NCBI GenBank assembly: GCA_023664705.1
Contig: JAMPFE010000030.1
Coordinates: 1-25,726 of the forward strand
Length of the DNA stretch: 25,726 nt
Source of the DNA: Lachnospiraceae bacterium
GTDB taxonomy: Bacteria > Bacillota > Clostridia > Oscillospirales > Ruminococcaceae
Reading direction: 5' to 3'
Part shown: positions 6,770-13,797 of the stretch, piece by piece
Layout of the letters: every line of letters starts with the position of its first letter
How positions within the stretch are numbered: the first letter of the stretch is position 1
Made by a program: the position numbers and the translations under genes
Notes under the pieces: generated by a model
What the model was told of the DNA's origin: nothing
The model's input: only the letters and a program-made list of their open reading frames with translations
The model's database searches: none

Positions 6770-8473
6770 ATGAAACTGAGACAGGCATTAGCGGCTGTCA
6801 CGGGGACGGCTGTCGTTATCGGCTCTCTGGGGACCTTCGGCGCTTCGGCAGCGGACGTTCCGCGCTCCGAGGGCATAAACGTCGCGTATCACACGCGCGA
6901 CGAGATACGCTCCTACATAGCGAAGCACCCGTTCGATATGGACAGGCAGGCGGAATACGCGCAAAGCCCCGCCCCGTGGTATCCCTACCGCGCGGGCAAG
7001 CTCAGCGACACCGACCTCAAGGAGGCTCTCAACGCGCTGAATTCCATGCGCTACATCGCGGGCGTCGGCGTGCAGGACGTCGTTCTCTGCCCGTATTCCA
7101 CGCAGTACGCGCAGGCCGCCGCGCTTGTAAACTGCGTAAACAAGTCGCTGTCGCACAACCCGACCTACGTGCAGAAAATCGACGCGACCACATGGGCTTA
7201 CGCGAAAATAGGCGCGCAGAACTCCAACGTCGCAAGCGGCTTCAACAACTCCGCGCACTCGATAGTGCTCGGCTATCTTTACGATACAAACGAAAAGAAC
7301 ATCTCCGCGCTCGGTCACAGGCGCTGGTGCTTAAATCCGCCGATGTATCTTTCGGGCTTCGGTCATGTCAACGGCTACAGCGCGATGTACGCGACCGACG
7401 CGCAGATAAAAAGCGCGGACAACTACGGCGTATGCTGGCCCGCGCAGAATATGCCCGTGGAGTACTTCCCCGCCGACACCGCGTGGAGCATCTCAATGGG
7501 CTATACGGTAAGCGCCGCGGACGTCGAGGTCACTCTCACAAGGCAGTCCGACGGCGAGGTCTGGACGTTCTCCAACGAGAGCGCCGACGGCTATTTCAAC
7601 GTAAACAACGAAAGCTACGGTCAGACGGGCTGCATAATCTTCCGCCCCGACGGCGTGGAAAAATTCAGCCACGGGGACGTGTATTCCGTCGAGATAACGG
7701 GCTTGAAGTCCCCTGTTTCGTATAACGTCAGCTTCTTCGGTCTCAACGGCGACGACAGCGTATTCGCGGACGGCGAGAGCCCCGATGCCGAAACAAGCGC
7801 TCCCGACGATACGGAGGAATTGACCTACGAGCCCGAAAGCAAGGAATACTCCGACGACGAAACGGGCATATCGATAACCGCCGAGCCGGGAACGTTCCCC
7901 GTCGGCACGACGCTCAGAGCCGAGCCCGTCGAAAGCGGCTGCACCTCGACGCGCTACACCTGCGACCTGTCGTTCGTCTGCGGCGGCAGCGTCTGCCAGC
8001 CGACGCGCGCCGTAAACGTCAGCGTCCCCGTTCCCGCTCGGCTTTCGGGCTGCTCAGATCTGTACGTCTATCACGTCCAAAACGGCAGGTACGTTCTCGT
8101 TAATTCCTCGCTCGGCAACGGCTGCATAACATTCGGCGCAAGCGGCTTCAGCCCGTATGTAATATCGAGCGAAAAGCTCACGGAAGACGGCGAGCCCGAG
8201 GCTCCCGAAACCCCCGAGGAAAGCGAAGCCCCCGAAAGCGCCCTTCCGCAGCCCGTCACAACCATACCCGACAGCACGGACAGCGCAGGCGATATAAGCG
8301 AGCCCACCGAGAGCGCCGAGAGCGTTGAGAGCGCCGAAACTCCCGAAAGCAGCGAGCCCGAAAGCGCCCCGCCCGAAAATCACGAGCCGAACCCCGCAAC
8401 GGGCGTCGCGCTCGCCGTACCGTTTATAGCGGTCGGCACGGCGCTTTTCGCGGTAACGCGCCGCAAAAAGTAA
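6770..8473 (+). CDS. secreted CAP/SCP-domain protein with NPATG wall-sorting tail
   Basis: A 567-aa exported protein. Residues 1-27 are a signal peptide (basic start, hydrophobic core, cut near ASA-AD). A CAP domain spans about 82-210, with conserved His129 (SLSHNP) and His183 (LGHRRWCLNP) in the positions CAP proteins use for their cavity. A beta-rich region spans about 225-460, and a Pro/Glu/Ser-rich spacer spans about 462-540. The tail is NPATG (541-545), a hydrophobic helix and RRKK. This tail resembles the NPXTG sorting signals of ruminococci, so the protein is probably sortase-anchored. CAP proteins have varied extracellular roles and no activity can be assigned. It is monocistronic, with a terminator at 8537-8565. 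Confidence 0.85.
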   Translation: MKLRQALAAVTGTAVVIGSLGTFGASAADVPRSEGINVAYHTRDEIRSYIAKHPFDMDRQAEYAQSPAPWYPYRAGKLSDTDLKEALNALNSMRYIAGVGVQDVVLCPYSTQYAQAAALVNCVNKSLSHNPTYVQKIDATTWAYAKIGAQNSNVASGFNNSAHSIVLGYLYDTNEKNISALGHRRWCLNPPMYLSGFGHVNGYSAMYATDAQIKSADNYGVCWPAQNMPVEYFPADTAWSISMGYTVSAADVEVTLTRQSDGEVWTFSNESADGYFNVNNESYGQTGCIIFRPDGVEKFSHGDVYSVEITGLKSPVSYNVSFFGLNGDDSVFADGESPDAETSAPDDTEELTYEPESKEYSDDETGISITAEPGTFPVGTTLRAEPVESGCTSTRYTCDLSFVCGGSVCQPTRAVNVSVPVPARLSGCSDLYVYHVQNGRYVLVNSSLGNGCITFGASGFSPYVISSEKLTEDGEPEAPETPEESEAPESALPQPVTTIPDSTDSAGDISEPTESAESVESAETPESSEPESAPPENHEPNPATGVALAVPFIAVGTALFAVTRRKK

Positions 8474-8480
8474 CACAAAA

Positions 8481-8598
8481 TATCCCCCGAGGTTTAGTGT
8501 TATATCTTTAATGGACATTATAGCCCGACAGAAATTTGCCCCCGAATAATCGGGGGCATTTTGTTGGGATTGCCAAAGGCGGCACGCCTCGGGGGATA
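8481..8598. repeat. 12-bp inverted repeat flanking the convergent intergenic region
   Basis: TATCCCCCGAGG (8481-8492) is the exact reverse complement of 8587-8598. The arms enclose 94 bp that contain the terminator hairpin. The inner hairpin shares the CCCCCGA/TCGGGGG core with the outer arms, so alternative pairings are possible. Confidence 0.8.
8537..8565 (+). terminator. Rho-independent terminator of the CAP-domain gene
   Basis: A 9-bp stem, TGCCCCCGA (8537-8545) with TCGGGGGCA (8550-8558), an ATAA loop and TTTTGTT after it. The T-run in the opposite direction is weak, so it mainly serves the plus strand. Confidence 0.85.
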
Positions 8599-8603
8599 AG
8601 CTT

Positions 8604-9038
8604 TTATTCGCCGTCGCTGTAAATAACCGAATTGTTCTCATCGAGTATCTTCATGCCGCCGTCGTCGCTCTCGACGATTATCGTCATTCCGCTCTCGGCA
8701 GCCTCGTCGGGTATGTCCAATCCGACGACGAACGCCTCGCTGTCGTCGCCGACCTCGTACTCGGTAACGGTTCCCTCGACCTCCTGCCCGTTCCAGATAA
8801 AGCTGAACGTCTTTGCAATGCCCTCCGCAACGGCTCCGTCGGTCGCGGCGTTCGCGGTAACAAGCGACAGCGCGCCCGCGGCTGTTATCGCCGCAGCGAT
8901 TATCAAAGGCTTTATCGAAAAATGTTTCATGTGTCTTTCCTCCTCAATTCGCGACAAAACGGCGGTCTTGACGTTCTCGGCGCTTTTGTCGGCGCCGTTT
9001 TCCTCGCCGTGGCATTTTTTCAGCAGCTCTTCAAGCAT
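8604..9038 (-). CDS. probable membrane anti-sigma partner of the ECF sigma factor
   Basis: A 144-aa single-pass protein. A ~42-residue acidic/basic cytoplasmic N-terminus (MLEELLKKCHGEENGADK) is followed by a transmembrane helix at about 43-63 and an ~80-aa extracytoplasmic domain (FSFIWNGQEVEGTVTEYEVG). It has the topology of an anti-sigma factor and is translationally coupled to the ECF sigma gene, overlapping it by 8 nt. The Zn-binding HxxxCxxC motif of classical ZAS anti-sigma factors is absent, so the assignment rests on position and topology. The ATG at 9038 has AAAGGGG 8 nt upstream and is preferred over a TTG at 9044. The outer domain could sense an envelope signal; this is inference. 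Confidence 0.65.
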   Translation of the reverse strand: MLEELLKKCHGEENGADKSAENVKTAVLSRIEEERHMKHFSIKPLIIAAAITAAGALSLVTANAATDGAVAEGIAKTFSFIWNGQEVEGTVTEYEVGDDSEAFVVGLDIPDEAAESGMTIIVESDDGGMKILDENNSVIYSDGE

Positions 9039-9585
9039 GATCAAAACCCCTTTCTGTCAGATATTCCTTAAGCTTGCTTCGTGTTCGGGAGAGCCTAGAA
9101 CGGACCGTGCCCTCGGAGACGTTCATTTTCCGCGCTATCTCGGGCGTGCTTTCGCCGTAGAAATAGTACCTCGCAAAGACCTCGCTCTCCTCGGCGGACA
9201 GCGTCGAAAGCCCCTCGTCGAGGCAGCGCAGCGTTTCGTTCAGCAGCGCCGTATCCTCGACCGAAAAGCCGCTCGGCAGCTCCAGCTCCGATATGTCCTC
9301 GCAGGGCGGCTTTGCCGATTTAAAGCGGTCCTTAACGGCGTTCCTCGCCGACGCGGAAAGGTACGAGCGGAAGCCGACGCTCTCGTCGAGAGCCTCCCTG
9401 TGCTGCCAGAGCGCGAAGAACACGTCCGCGCACAGCTCGTCGATGTCCTGCTCGGAAAACGCCCCGCGCGAGAAATTGCGGATGACCGTGCGGACGTAGC
9501 CCGTATAGCGGTCGATCGTCTCCTTTAAAGCCGCCGTATCGCCCTTTTTCAGCTTTACGGCAAGCCGTGTTTCCTTTGTATGCAT
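9031..9585 (-). CDS. ECF-type sigma-70 family RNA polymerase sigma factor
   Basis: A 184-aa protein with the two-domain ECF layout. Region 2 spans about 15-90 (AALKETIDRYTGYVRTVIRNF, then DIDELCADVFFALWQHRE). Region 4 spans about 125-178, with the helix-turn-helix YYFYGESTPEIARKMNVSEG followed by TVRSRLSRTRSKLKEYL. It directs RNA polymerase to a small regulon, probably an envelope response given its membrane partner. It starts at an ATG with TTGGAGGAC upstream. A CGTATATACG palindrome 54 bp upstream may belong to its own promoter. Target genes cannot be read from the window; the facing CAP-domain gene has an ordinary sigma-A-like promoter. Confidence 0.92.
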   Translation of the reverse strand: MHTKETRLAVKLKKGDTAALKETIDRYTGYVRTVIRNFSRGAFSEQDIDELCADVFFALWQHREALDESVGFRSYLSASARNAVKDRFKSAKPPCEDISELELPSGFSVEDTALLNETLRCLDEGLSTLSAEESEVFARYYFYGESTPEIARKMNVSEGTVRSRLSRTRSKLKEYLTERGFDHA

Positions 9586-9638
9586 ATAAAGTCCTCCAAG
9601 CGAAGTGCCGCGCGGCGTTCGTTTTTTGCCCTCTCACA

Positions 9639-9648
9639 CGTATATACG
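9639..9648 (-). promoter_or_regulatory. CGTATATACG palindrome upstream of the ECF sigma gene
   Basis: A 10-bp perfect palindrome about 54 bp before the sigma start codon. It includes a CGTA core of the kind found in -10 elements of ECF promoters, so autoregulation is possible. No convincing -35 element was identified. Confidence 0.3.
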
Positions 9649-9711
9649 ACAAAAAAGAAAAAACGCTGCGGGAAATTTGTTAAATTACACAAAAAATTCA
9701 CACGTTTTCTC

Positions 9712-9740
9712 TTGACAAAAAAATGCCGTTGTTATATAAT
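9712..9740 (+). promoter_or_regulatory. consensus promoter of the acyl-CoA synthetase gene
   Basis: TTGACA (9712-9717) and TATAAT (9735-9740) with a 17-nt spacer, a perfect sigma-A match. The palindrome TTTGTACAAA at 9745-9754 covers the predicted transcription start. The leader is about 100 nt. Confidence 0.9.
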
Positions 9741-9744
9741 TGTA

Positions 9745-9754
9745 TTTGTACAAA
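9745..9754. promoter_or_regulatory. candidate operator TTTGTACAAA over the transcription start
   Basis: An exact 10-bp palindrome just below the -10 box of the acyl-CoA synthetase promoter. The same 10-mer lies in the xre promoter at 21632-21641. The position is typical of a repressor site; the binding protein is unknown. Confidence 0.45.
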
Positions 9755-9847
9755 GGCAATATTTAGCGCTTTTAAGCGGAAAATATAACCAAATACGGCA
9801 CATTTTGTGCATTAAATATATTATACAGCGAAAGGGAGAAAATGTAA

Positions 9848-11524
9848 ATGGATGTAGAAAGCTACCACCTTAATTTCGTGACCGAGGAATACGGCGAGGA
9901 CGGCTTGCTGAAAAAATTCGCGCTGAAATACCCCGAGAATTTCAACTTCGGCTACGACATAATCGACAAGTTCGGCGAGCTCGAGCCCGACCGCCGCGCG
10001 CTCATGTGGGTCGACCTCGAGGGCAACGAAAAGCTGCTCACGTTCGGCGACCTGTCGCGGCTGTCGAATAAAGCCGCGAATATGTTCCTCGATATGGGCA
10101 TAAAAAAGGGCGACTGCGTAATGCTCGTTCTCAAACGGCATTATCAGTTCTGGTACGCGCTTTACGCGCTCATCAAGATAGGCGCGATAGCCATTCCCGC
10201 GACGCACCTGCTCACCCCAAAGGACTTCACCTACCGCTTTAACGCCGCGAACGTAAAGGCGGTCGTCGCCACCCACGCGGGCAAGGTCGGGCAGTATATC
10301 GAGGAGGGCGAAAAGCTTTCCGACCACCCCATCGACGTCAATTTTATGGTGAACGGCACGCGCGAGGGCTGGATAGACTTCGACAAAGAAATCGAAAAAT
10401 ACCCCGATACCATGGCGCGGCAGGACACCAAGGCGGACGAGCTTTTCCTCATGTACTTCACCTCGGGAACGACGGGCTACCCTAAAATGGCGGTGCACGA
10501 CCACGCCATGGCGCTCGCGCATATCCAGAACGCCAAGCACTGGCAGAAGGTCGACCCGAACGGCATCCACCTCACTATCTCCGACACGGGCTGGGCAAAG
10601 GCGGCTTGGGGCAAGATCTACGGTCAGATAGCCATGGGTACCTGCGTTTTCGTGTACGATTTCGACAAGTTTATTCCCGACAATATGCTCCGCATCATCG
10701 AAAAATACAAGATAACCACGCTCTGCGCGCCTCCCACGATGTTCCGTTTCTTCATCGCCGAGGGTCTTGAAAAATACGACCTGTCAAGCCTGAAATACTG
10801 CAATATCGCGGGAGAGGCGCTCTCGGGCGAGGTGTTCAACAAGTGGTACGAGGCAACGGGTCTGAAGCTTATGGAGGGCTTCGGGCAATCCGAGTCCACC
10901 TGCATTATCGGCAACCTCCTCGGAATGGAACCGAAGCCCGGCTCCATGGGCAAGCCCACGCCGCTGTACGAGGTCGACCTCGTTGACAGCGAGGGCAACT
11001 CCGTGCCGCCCGGGGTCGTCGGGGAGATAGTCATCAAAGGCGAATACTGCCATACCCCGGGACTCTTCCGCGGCTATTACAAGAGCCCCGAGCTCACCGA
11101 CAGGGTATGGTATGACGGCTATTACCACACGGGCGACACCGCCAAGCGCGACGAGGACGGCTACTACTGGTACGTCGGGCGCAACGACGACGTCATCAAG
11201 TCCAGCGGCTACCGCATAGGTCCGTTCGAGGTCGAAAGCGTCGTCGTAACGCACCCCGCCGTGCTCGAATGTGCCGTAACGGGCGCGCCGCACCCGATAC
11301 GCGGCGAGGTCGTAAAGGCGACTATCGTGCTCGCAAAGGGCTACGAGCCGAGCGAGGAGCTCAAACGGGAGATACAGGATCACGTAAAGCGCAACACCGC
11401 GCCGTACAAATATCCGCGTATCGTGGAGTTCGTCGACGAGCTGCCGAAAACCGTCAGCGGCAAGATACGCCGCACGGAGATCCGCCGCAGCGATTTCGAG
11501 CACGCCGAAAACGACAAAAAATAA
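9848..11524 (+). CDS. AMP-forming acyl-CoA synthetase (medium-chain/aryl type)
   Basis: A 558-aa ANL-superfamily ligase that activates a carboxylic acid to acyl-AMP and then to the CoA thioester. Visible motifs are the P-loop-like YFTSGTTGYPK (203-213), GFGQSES (344-350), HTGD (427-430), the hinge region GRNDDVIKSSGYRIGPFEVE (444-463) and the catalytic lysine in SGKIRR (Lys539). The sequence style (DTGWAKAAWG, FGQSE) is closest to medium-chain or benzoate-type ligases rather than acetyl-CoA synthetase, but the substrate cannot be fixed. The ribosome-binding site AAGGGAG (9832-9838) serves the ATG at 9848. An ATG immediately followed by TAA at 9842-9847 lies in between. It is monocistronic, with its own consensus promoter and a palindromic candidate operator. 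Confidence 0.9.
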   Translation: MDVESYHLNFVTEEYGEDGLLKKFALKYPENFNFGYDIIDKFGELEPDRRALMWVDLEGNEKLLTFGDLSRLSNKAANMFLDMGIKKGDCVMLVLKRHYQFWYALYALIKIGAIAIPATHLLTPKDFTYRFNAANVKAVVATHAGKVGQYIEEGEKLSDHPIDVNFMVNGTREGWIDFDKEIEKYPDTMARQDTKADELFLMYFTSGTTGYPKMAVHDHAMALAHIQNAKHWQKVDPNGIHLTISDTGWAKAAWGKIYGQIAMGTCVFVYDFDKFIPDNMLRIIEKYKITTLCAPPTMFRFFIAEGLEKYDLSSLKYCNIAGEALSGEVFNKWYEATGLKLMEGFGQSESTCIIGNLLGMEPKPGSMGKPTPLYEVDLVDSEGNSVPPGVVGEIVIKGEYCHTPGLFRGYYKSPELTDRVWYDGYYHTGDTAKRDEDGYYWYVGRNDDVIKSSGYRIGPFEVESVVVTHPAVLECAVTGAPHPIRGEVVKATIVLAKGYEPSEELKREIQDHVKRNTAPYKYPRIVEFVDELPKTVSGKIRRTEIRRSDFEHAENDKK

Positions 11525-11530
11525 CATGTC

Positions 11531-11546
11531 AACGGAGTCCGTTTTT
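11531..11546 (+). terminator. weak terminator after the acyl-CoA synthetase gene
   Basis: AACGG (11531-11535) pairs with CCGTT (11539-11543) over a 3-nt loop, followed by TTT. The stem is short, so it may be inefficient. Confidence 0.35.
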
Positions 11547-11570
11547 ATATGGGCTTCGTTTTTGTTTCTC

Positions 11571-11599
11571 TTGACTTTGAGTGCAAAAAGTTGTATAAT
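11571..11599 (+). promoter_or_regulatory. promoter of the rhomboid gene
   Basis: TTGACT (11571-11576) and TATAAT (11594-11599) with a 17-nt spacer. An inverted repeat GTTGTA-N7-TACAAC at 11590-11608 overlaps the -10 box. Confidence 0.85.
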
Positions 11600-11636
11600 A
11601 TGTACAACATTAACTTCACATAAGAAAGGACAAACC

Positions 11637-12224
11637 ATGAACAACAAAAAACTTAAGCTCAGCTACAATTCCCCCGTTATTTTAACATTCGCGGCGGCGT
11701 GCCTTGTCACGCTGATACTCGATTGGATAACAAAGGGCTTCACGAACCGCCTGCTGTTCGTCTGCTACGGTCACGCCAGCCTGCTCGACCCGCTTACCTA
11801 TCTGCGCGCGTTCAGCTACGTTTTCGGACACGCCAACTTCTCGCACTTCGCCGGGAATATGACCATGCTGCTGCTCGTCGGACCCATCGTCGAGGAGCGC
11901 TACGGCAGCTGGAACCTGTGCATAATGATGGGCGTTACGGCGCTCGCGGGCGGCATATTGAATATGCTGTTCTTCAGCACGGGCATTCTCGGCGCTTCGG
12001 GCATCGTGTTTATGCTGATAATCCTCAGCGCGTTCACGAATATGAAAAAGGGCGAGATACCGCTCACGCTGATACTGATAGCGGTCATCTACCTCGGTCA
12101 GGAGATATATTCGGGCATCACCGTAAACGACAACGTCTCGCATTTCGGGCACATCTGCGGCGGCGTTTCGGGGCTCGGCTTCGGCGCGTGGTTCTACAAG
12201 AAAAAGTTCGAGATGATGAGATAA
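11637..12224 (+). CDS. rhomboid family intramembrane serine protease
   Basis: A 195-aa six-helix-type membrane protein. Rhomboid hallmarks are visible: HFAGN (His70 to Asn74) in helix 2, the ERYGSW loop (88-92), the nucleophile motif GASG with Ser121, and HFGHICGG, where His172 is the likely catalytic base. All catalytic residues are present, so it should be active and cut transmembrane substrates. The ATG at 11637 has AAAGGA 6 nt upstream; the longer frame from 11526 starts inside the promoter region and is rejected. A small membrane-protein gene follows after 11 nt and is presumably co-transcribed. Confidence 0.88.
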   Translation: MNNKKLKLSYNSPVILTFAAACLVTLILDWITKGFTNRLLFVCYGHASLLDPLTYLRAFSYVFGHANFSHFAGNMTMLLLVGPIVEERYGSWNLCIMMGVTALAGGILNMLFFSTGILGASGIVFMLIILSAFTNMKKGEIPLTLILIAVIYLGQEIYSGITVNDNVSHFGHICGGVSGLGFGAWFYKKKFEMMR

Positions 12225-12235
12225 GGAGGAGCGCC

Positions 12236-12616
12236 ATGACCTGTACGGGCTTCGGAACATTCACCGCCGACGGCAACTGGATAGGATGGGTATTTCTCGG
12301 CTTAGTTGTGCTGATGATCGCCTCGACAGCAGCCATGTGCCTTTATAAGGGCGTTGTGCGCGAGATAGTTATCGTCAAAAAGCGCGAGACCGTCCGCGAC
12401 CTTTTCGACCCCGACCATTCGGGCAGCGAAAGCTCCTATGTCGAAATGCGCATGCAAAGCGTGGATTACCGCGTCAAGGGCAAAAAAATGCTGCACACCA
12501 AATTCTGCAATGACGGGCTTATCGGCGAGCTCTCCGTCGGTAAGACGTACAGAGTGCGCATAAAGCTTAACTACATTACGGAAATAATTTCCAAGGACGG
12601 TCTGCCTCGAACTTGA
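12236..12616 (+). CDS. small single-pass membrane protein co-transcribed with the rhomboid
   Basis: A 126-aa protein: a short N-terminal segment, one transmembrane helix at about 15-38 rich in Ala, Gly, Ser and Thr, then a basic linker (KKRETVRD) and a small beta-rich C-terminal domain (SSYVEMRMQSVDYRVKGKKM). This C-terminal pattern resembles small OB/DUF-type beta domains, but I cannot name a family. It has an excellent AAGGAGGA ribosome-binding site 11 nt after the rhomboid stop. Its stop codon lies inside the -35 box of the rnpB promoter. Being next to the rhomboid, it could be a partner or substrate; that is inference. Confidence 0.75.
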   Translation: MTCTGFGTFTADGNWIGWVFLGLVVLMIASTAAMCLYKGVVREIVIVKKRETVRDLFDPDHSGSESSYVEMRMQSVDYRVKGKKMLHTKFCNDGLIGELSVGKTYRVRIKLNYITEIISKDGLPRT

Positions 12617-12641
12617 CAACAGCGGAAAAATGTGCTATAAT
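12613..12641 (+). promoter_or_regulatory. consensus promoter of rnpB
   Basis: TTGACA (12613-12618) and TATAAT (12636-12641) with a 17-nt spacer. The -35 box contains the TGA stop codon (12614-12616) of the preceding gene. Transcription is expected to start about 12647-12649, exactly at the 5' strand of the RNA's P1 helix. Confidence 0.92.
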
Positions 12642-12646
12642 CTAAT

Positions 12647-13002
12647 CGTGACTTTATTATATGATCGCGGTGCGCGAGAGCGCAATGAGGAAAGTCCGAG
12701 CATCACAGAGCAGGATAGCTGATAACGTCAGCCGAGGGCGACCTTAGGGCAAGTGCAACAGAAATATACCGCATGTTTGCCCTTTCGGGCAAACGGCAAG
12801 GGTGGAAAGGCGAGGTAAGAGCTCACCGGAGCGCGCGAGAGCGCGCTGCCATGTAAACCCTATCCGATGCAACACCGATTGGTGCGGGGGATAACGCGTC
12901 TGCTCGGCGCGCCCCGTTGAAAGGTGGCTTGACCCCGTCGGCGACGGCGGGGCTAGATAGATGATCATACACGACAGAACTCGGCTTACCGATAAAGTCA
13001 CG
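12647..13002 (+). ncRNA. rnpB: RNase P RNA
   Basis: The catalytic RNA of RNase P, which removes the 5' leader from tRNA precursors. The universally conserved blocks are present: GAGGAAAGTCCGAGC near the 5' end, ACAGAAATATACCGC, GGTAAGAGCTCACCGG, and near the 3' end GATAGATGATCA followed by ACAGAACTCGGCTTA. The ends are set by an 11-bp perfect P1 helix, CGTGACTTTAT (12647-12657) with ATAAAGTCACG (12992-13002). The length is about 356 nt. The layout looks like the ancestral (A) type. A strong promoter lies immediately upstream and a terminator starts 5 nt after the RNA. Confidence 0.97.
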
Positions 13003-13006
13003 TCAA

Positions 13007-13028
13007 AAGGCTCCCGTTCGGGAGCCTT
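13007..13028. terminator. bidirectional terminator between rnpB and the membrane protein gene
   Basis: A 9-bp stem, AAGGCTCCC (13007-13015) with GGGAGCCTT (13020-13028), over a GTTC tetraloop. T-rich sequence follows in both directions. The stem includes part of the TAA stop codon (13027-13029) of the minus-strand gene. Confidence 0.9.
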
Positions 13029-13785
13029 ATTTCCTTTTTATGCAAAGTATATTCCCCGCAAACCAAAGCACCGAAGTAACGCAGATGAATATCAGCAGGA
13101 ACGTGTTGACCTCCTCGTGCCAGCGCAGCATCAGCACGGCAAAGTCCCCGAAAATCGCCACCAGAAACGGCATAAGCGAGAAGTCGCTTTCGCCGCTGCC
13201 GTCGTAAAAGCGCGACAGCATTATCGTAAACAGCGCGACCATCCCCGCGGAGATGACCGCCTCAACGGGTATGAACAGCCACGCAAGCTCGATGCTCGTG
13301 TGGTACACGACGGGTATCGACATGGAATACGCCACAATATACGCAAACGACAGCCACTTTTTGTCCGCGCTCTTGTGCAGCCTTATGTTCTGCACAATGT
13401 GTATCGCCATGGAAACGAGTATCATACCGTAAGAAATAAACTGCATAACGGGAATGGAGCCGTTCGTATGGACCATTCCCCCCAACAGGAGAATGCCCGC
13501 GGCGATAGCGAGGTTTCCGAAAACGTCCCCGTTGACCTCAAAATCCTCGTCGTCCTGCCGCTTCGCCGCGTCCGTGCACTTCATTACCGCCATTATATAA
13601 GCCCCGAAAATCGCGAATATCGTCAGCGCTATCATATAATAATCCAGCGTATCCAGCTTTGACATATCCGACGCGAAGCACACGATGACGCTGATAATCC
13701 TTTCCGTCGTCAGAATAACGAAATACAGCGCCAGAAACAGGAATTTAAGCCCGTTGAGCCGCGACGGAGCTATTGATTTTTTCAA
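13027..13785 (-). CDS. polytopic membrane protein of unknown function
   Basis: A 252-aa protein with about eight hydrophobic helices, for example LKFLFLALYFVILTT, YYMIALTIFAIFGAYIMAV, LAIAAGILLLGG and VNTFLLIFICVTSVLWFAG, and a short charged loop (DAAKRQDDEDFEVNGD) after the second. No transport or catalytic motif is recognised. It starts at TTG with an AAGGCGGTGA ribosome-binding site, 12 nt after the WalJ-like gene, so it is the last gene of the murA unit. Its role may be in the envelope, judged only from its neighbours. Confidence 0.75.
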   Translation of the reverse strand: MKKSIAPSRLNGLKFLFLALYFVILTTERIISVIVCFASDMSKLDTLDYYMIALTIFAIFGAYIMAVMKCTDAAKRQDDEDFEVNGDVFGNLAIAAGILLLGGMVHTNGSIPVMQFISYGMILVSMAIHIVQNIRLHKSADKKWLSFAYIVAYSMSIPVVYHTSIELAWLFIPVEAVISAGMVALFTIMLSRFYDGSGESDFSLMPFLVAIFGDFAVLMLRWHEEVNTFLLIFICVTSVLWFAGNILCIKRK

Positions 13786-13797
13786 GTTATCACCGCC

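Noticed and set aside
8054..8641. Minus-strand open frame of 195 codons beneath the CAP gene
   Set aside because: It covers the 3' part of the CAP gene in the opposite direction and has Ala/Gly/Arg shadow composition. It also runs through the terminator.
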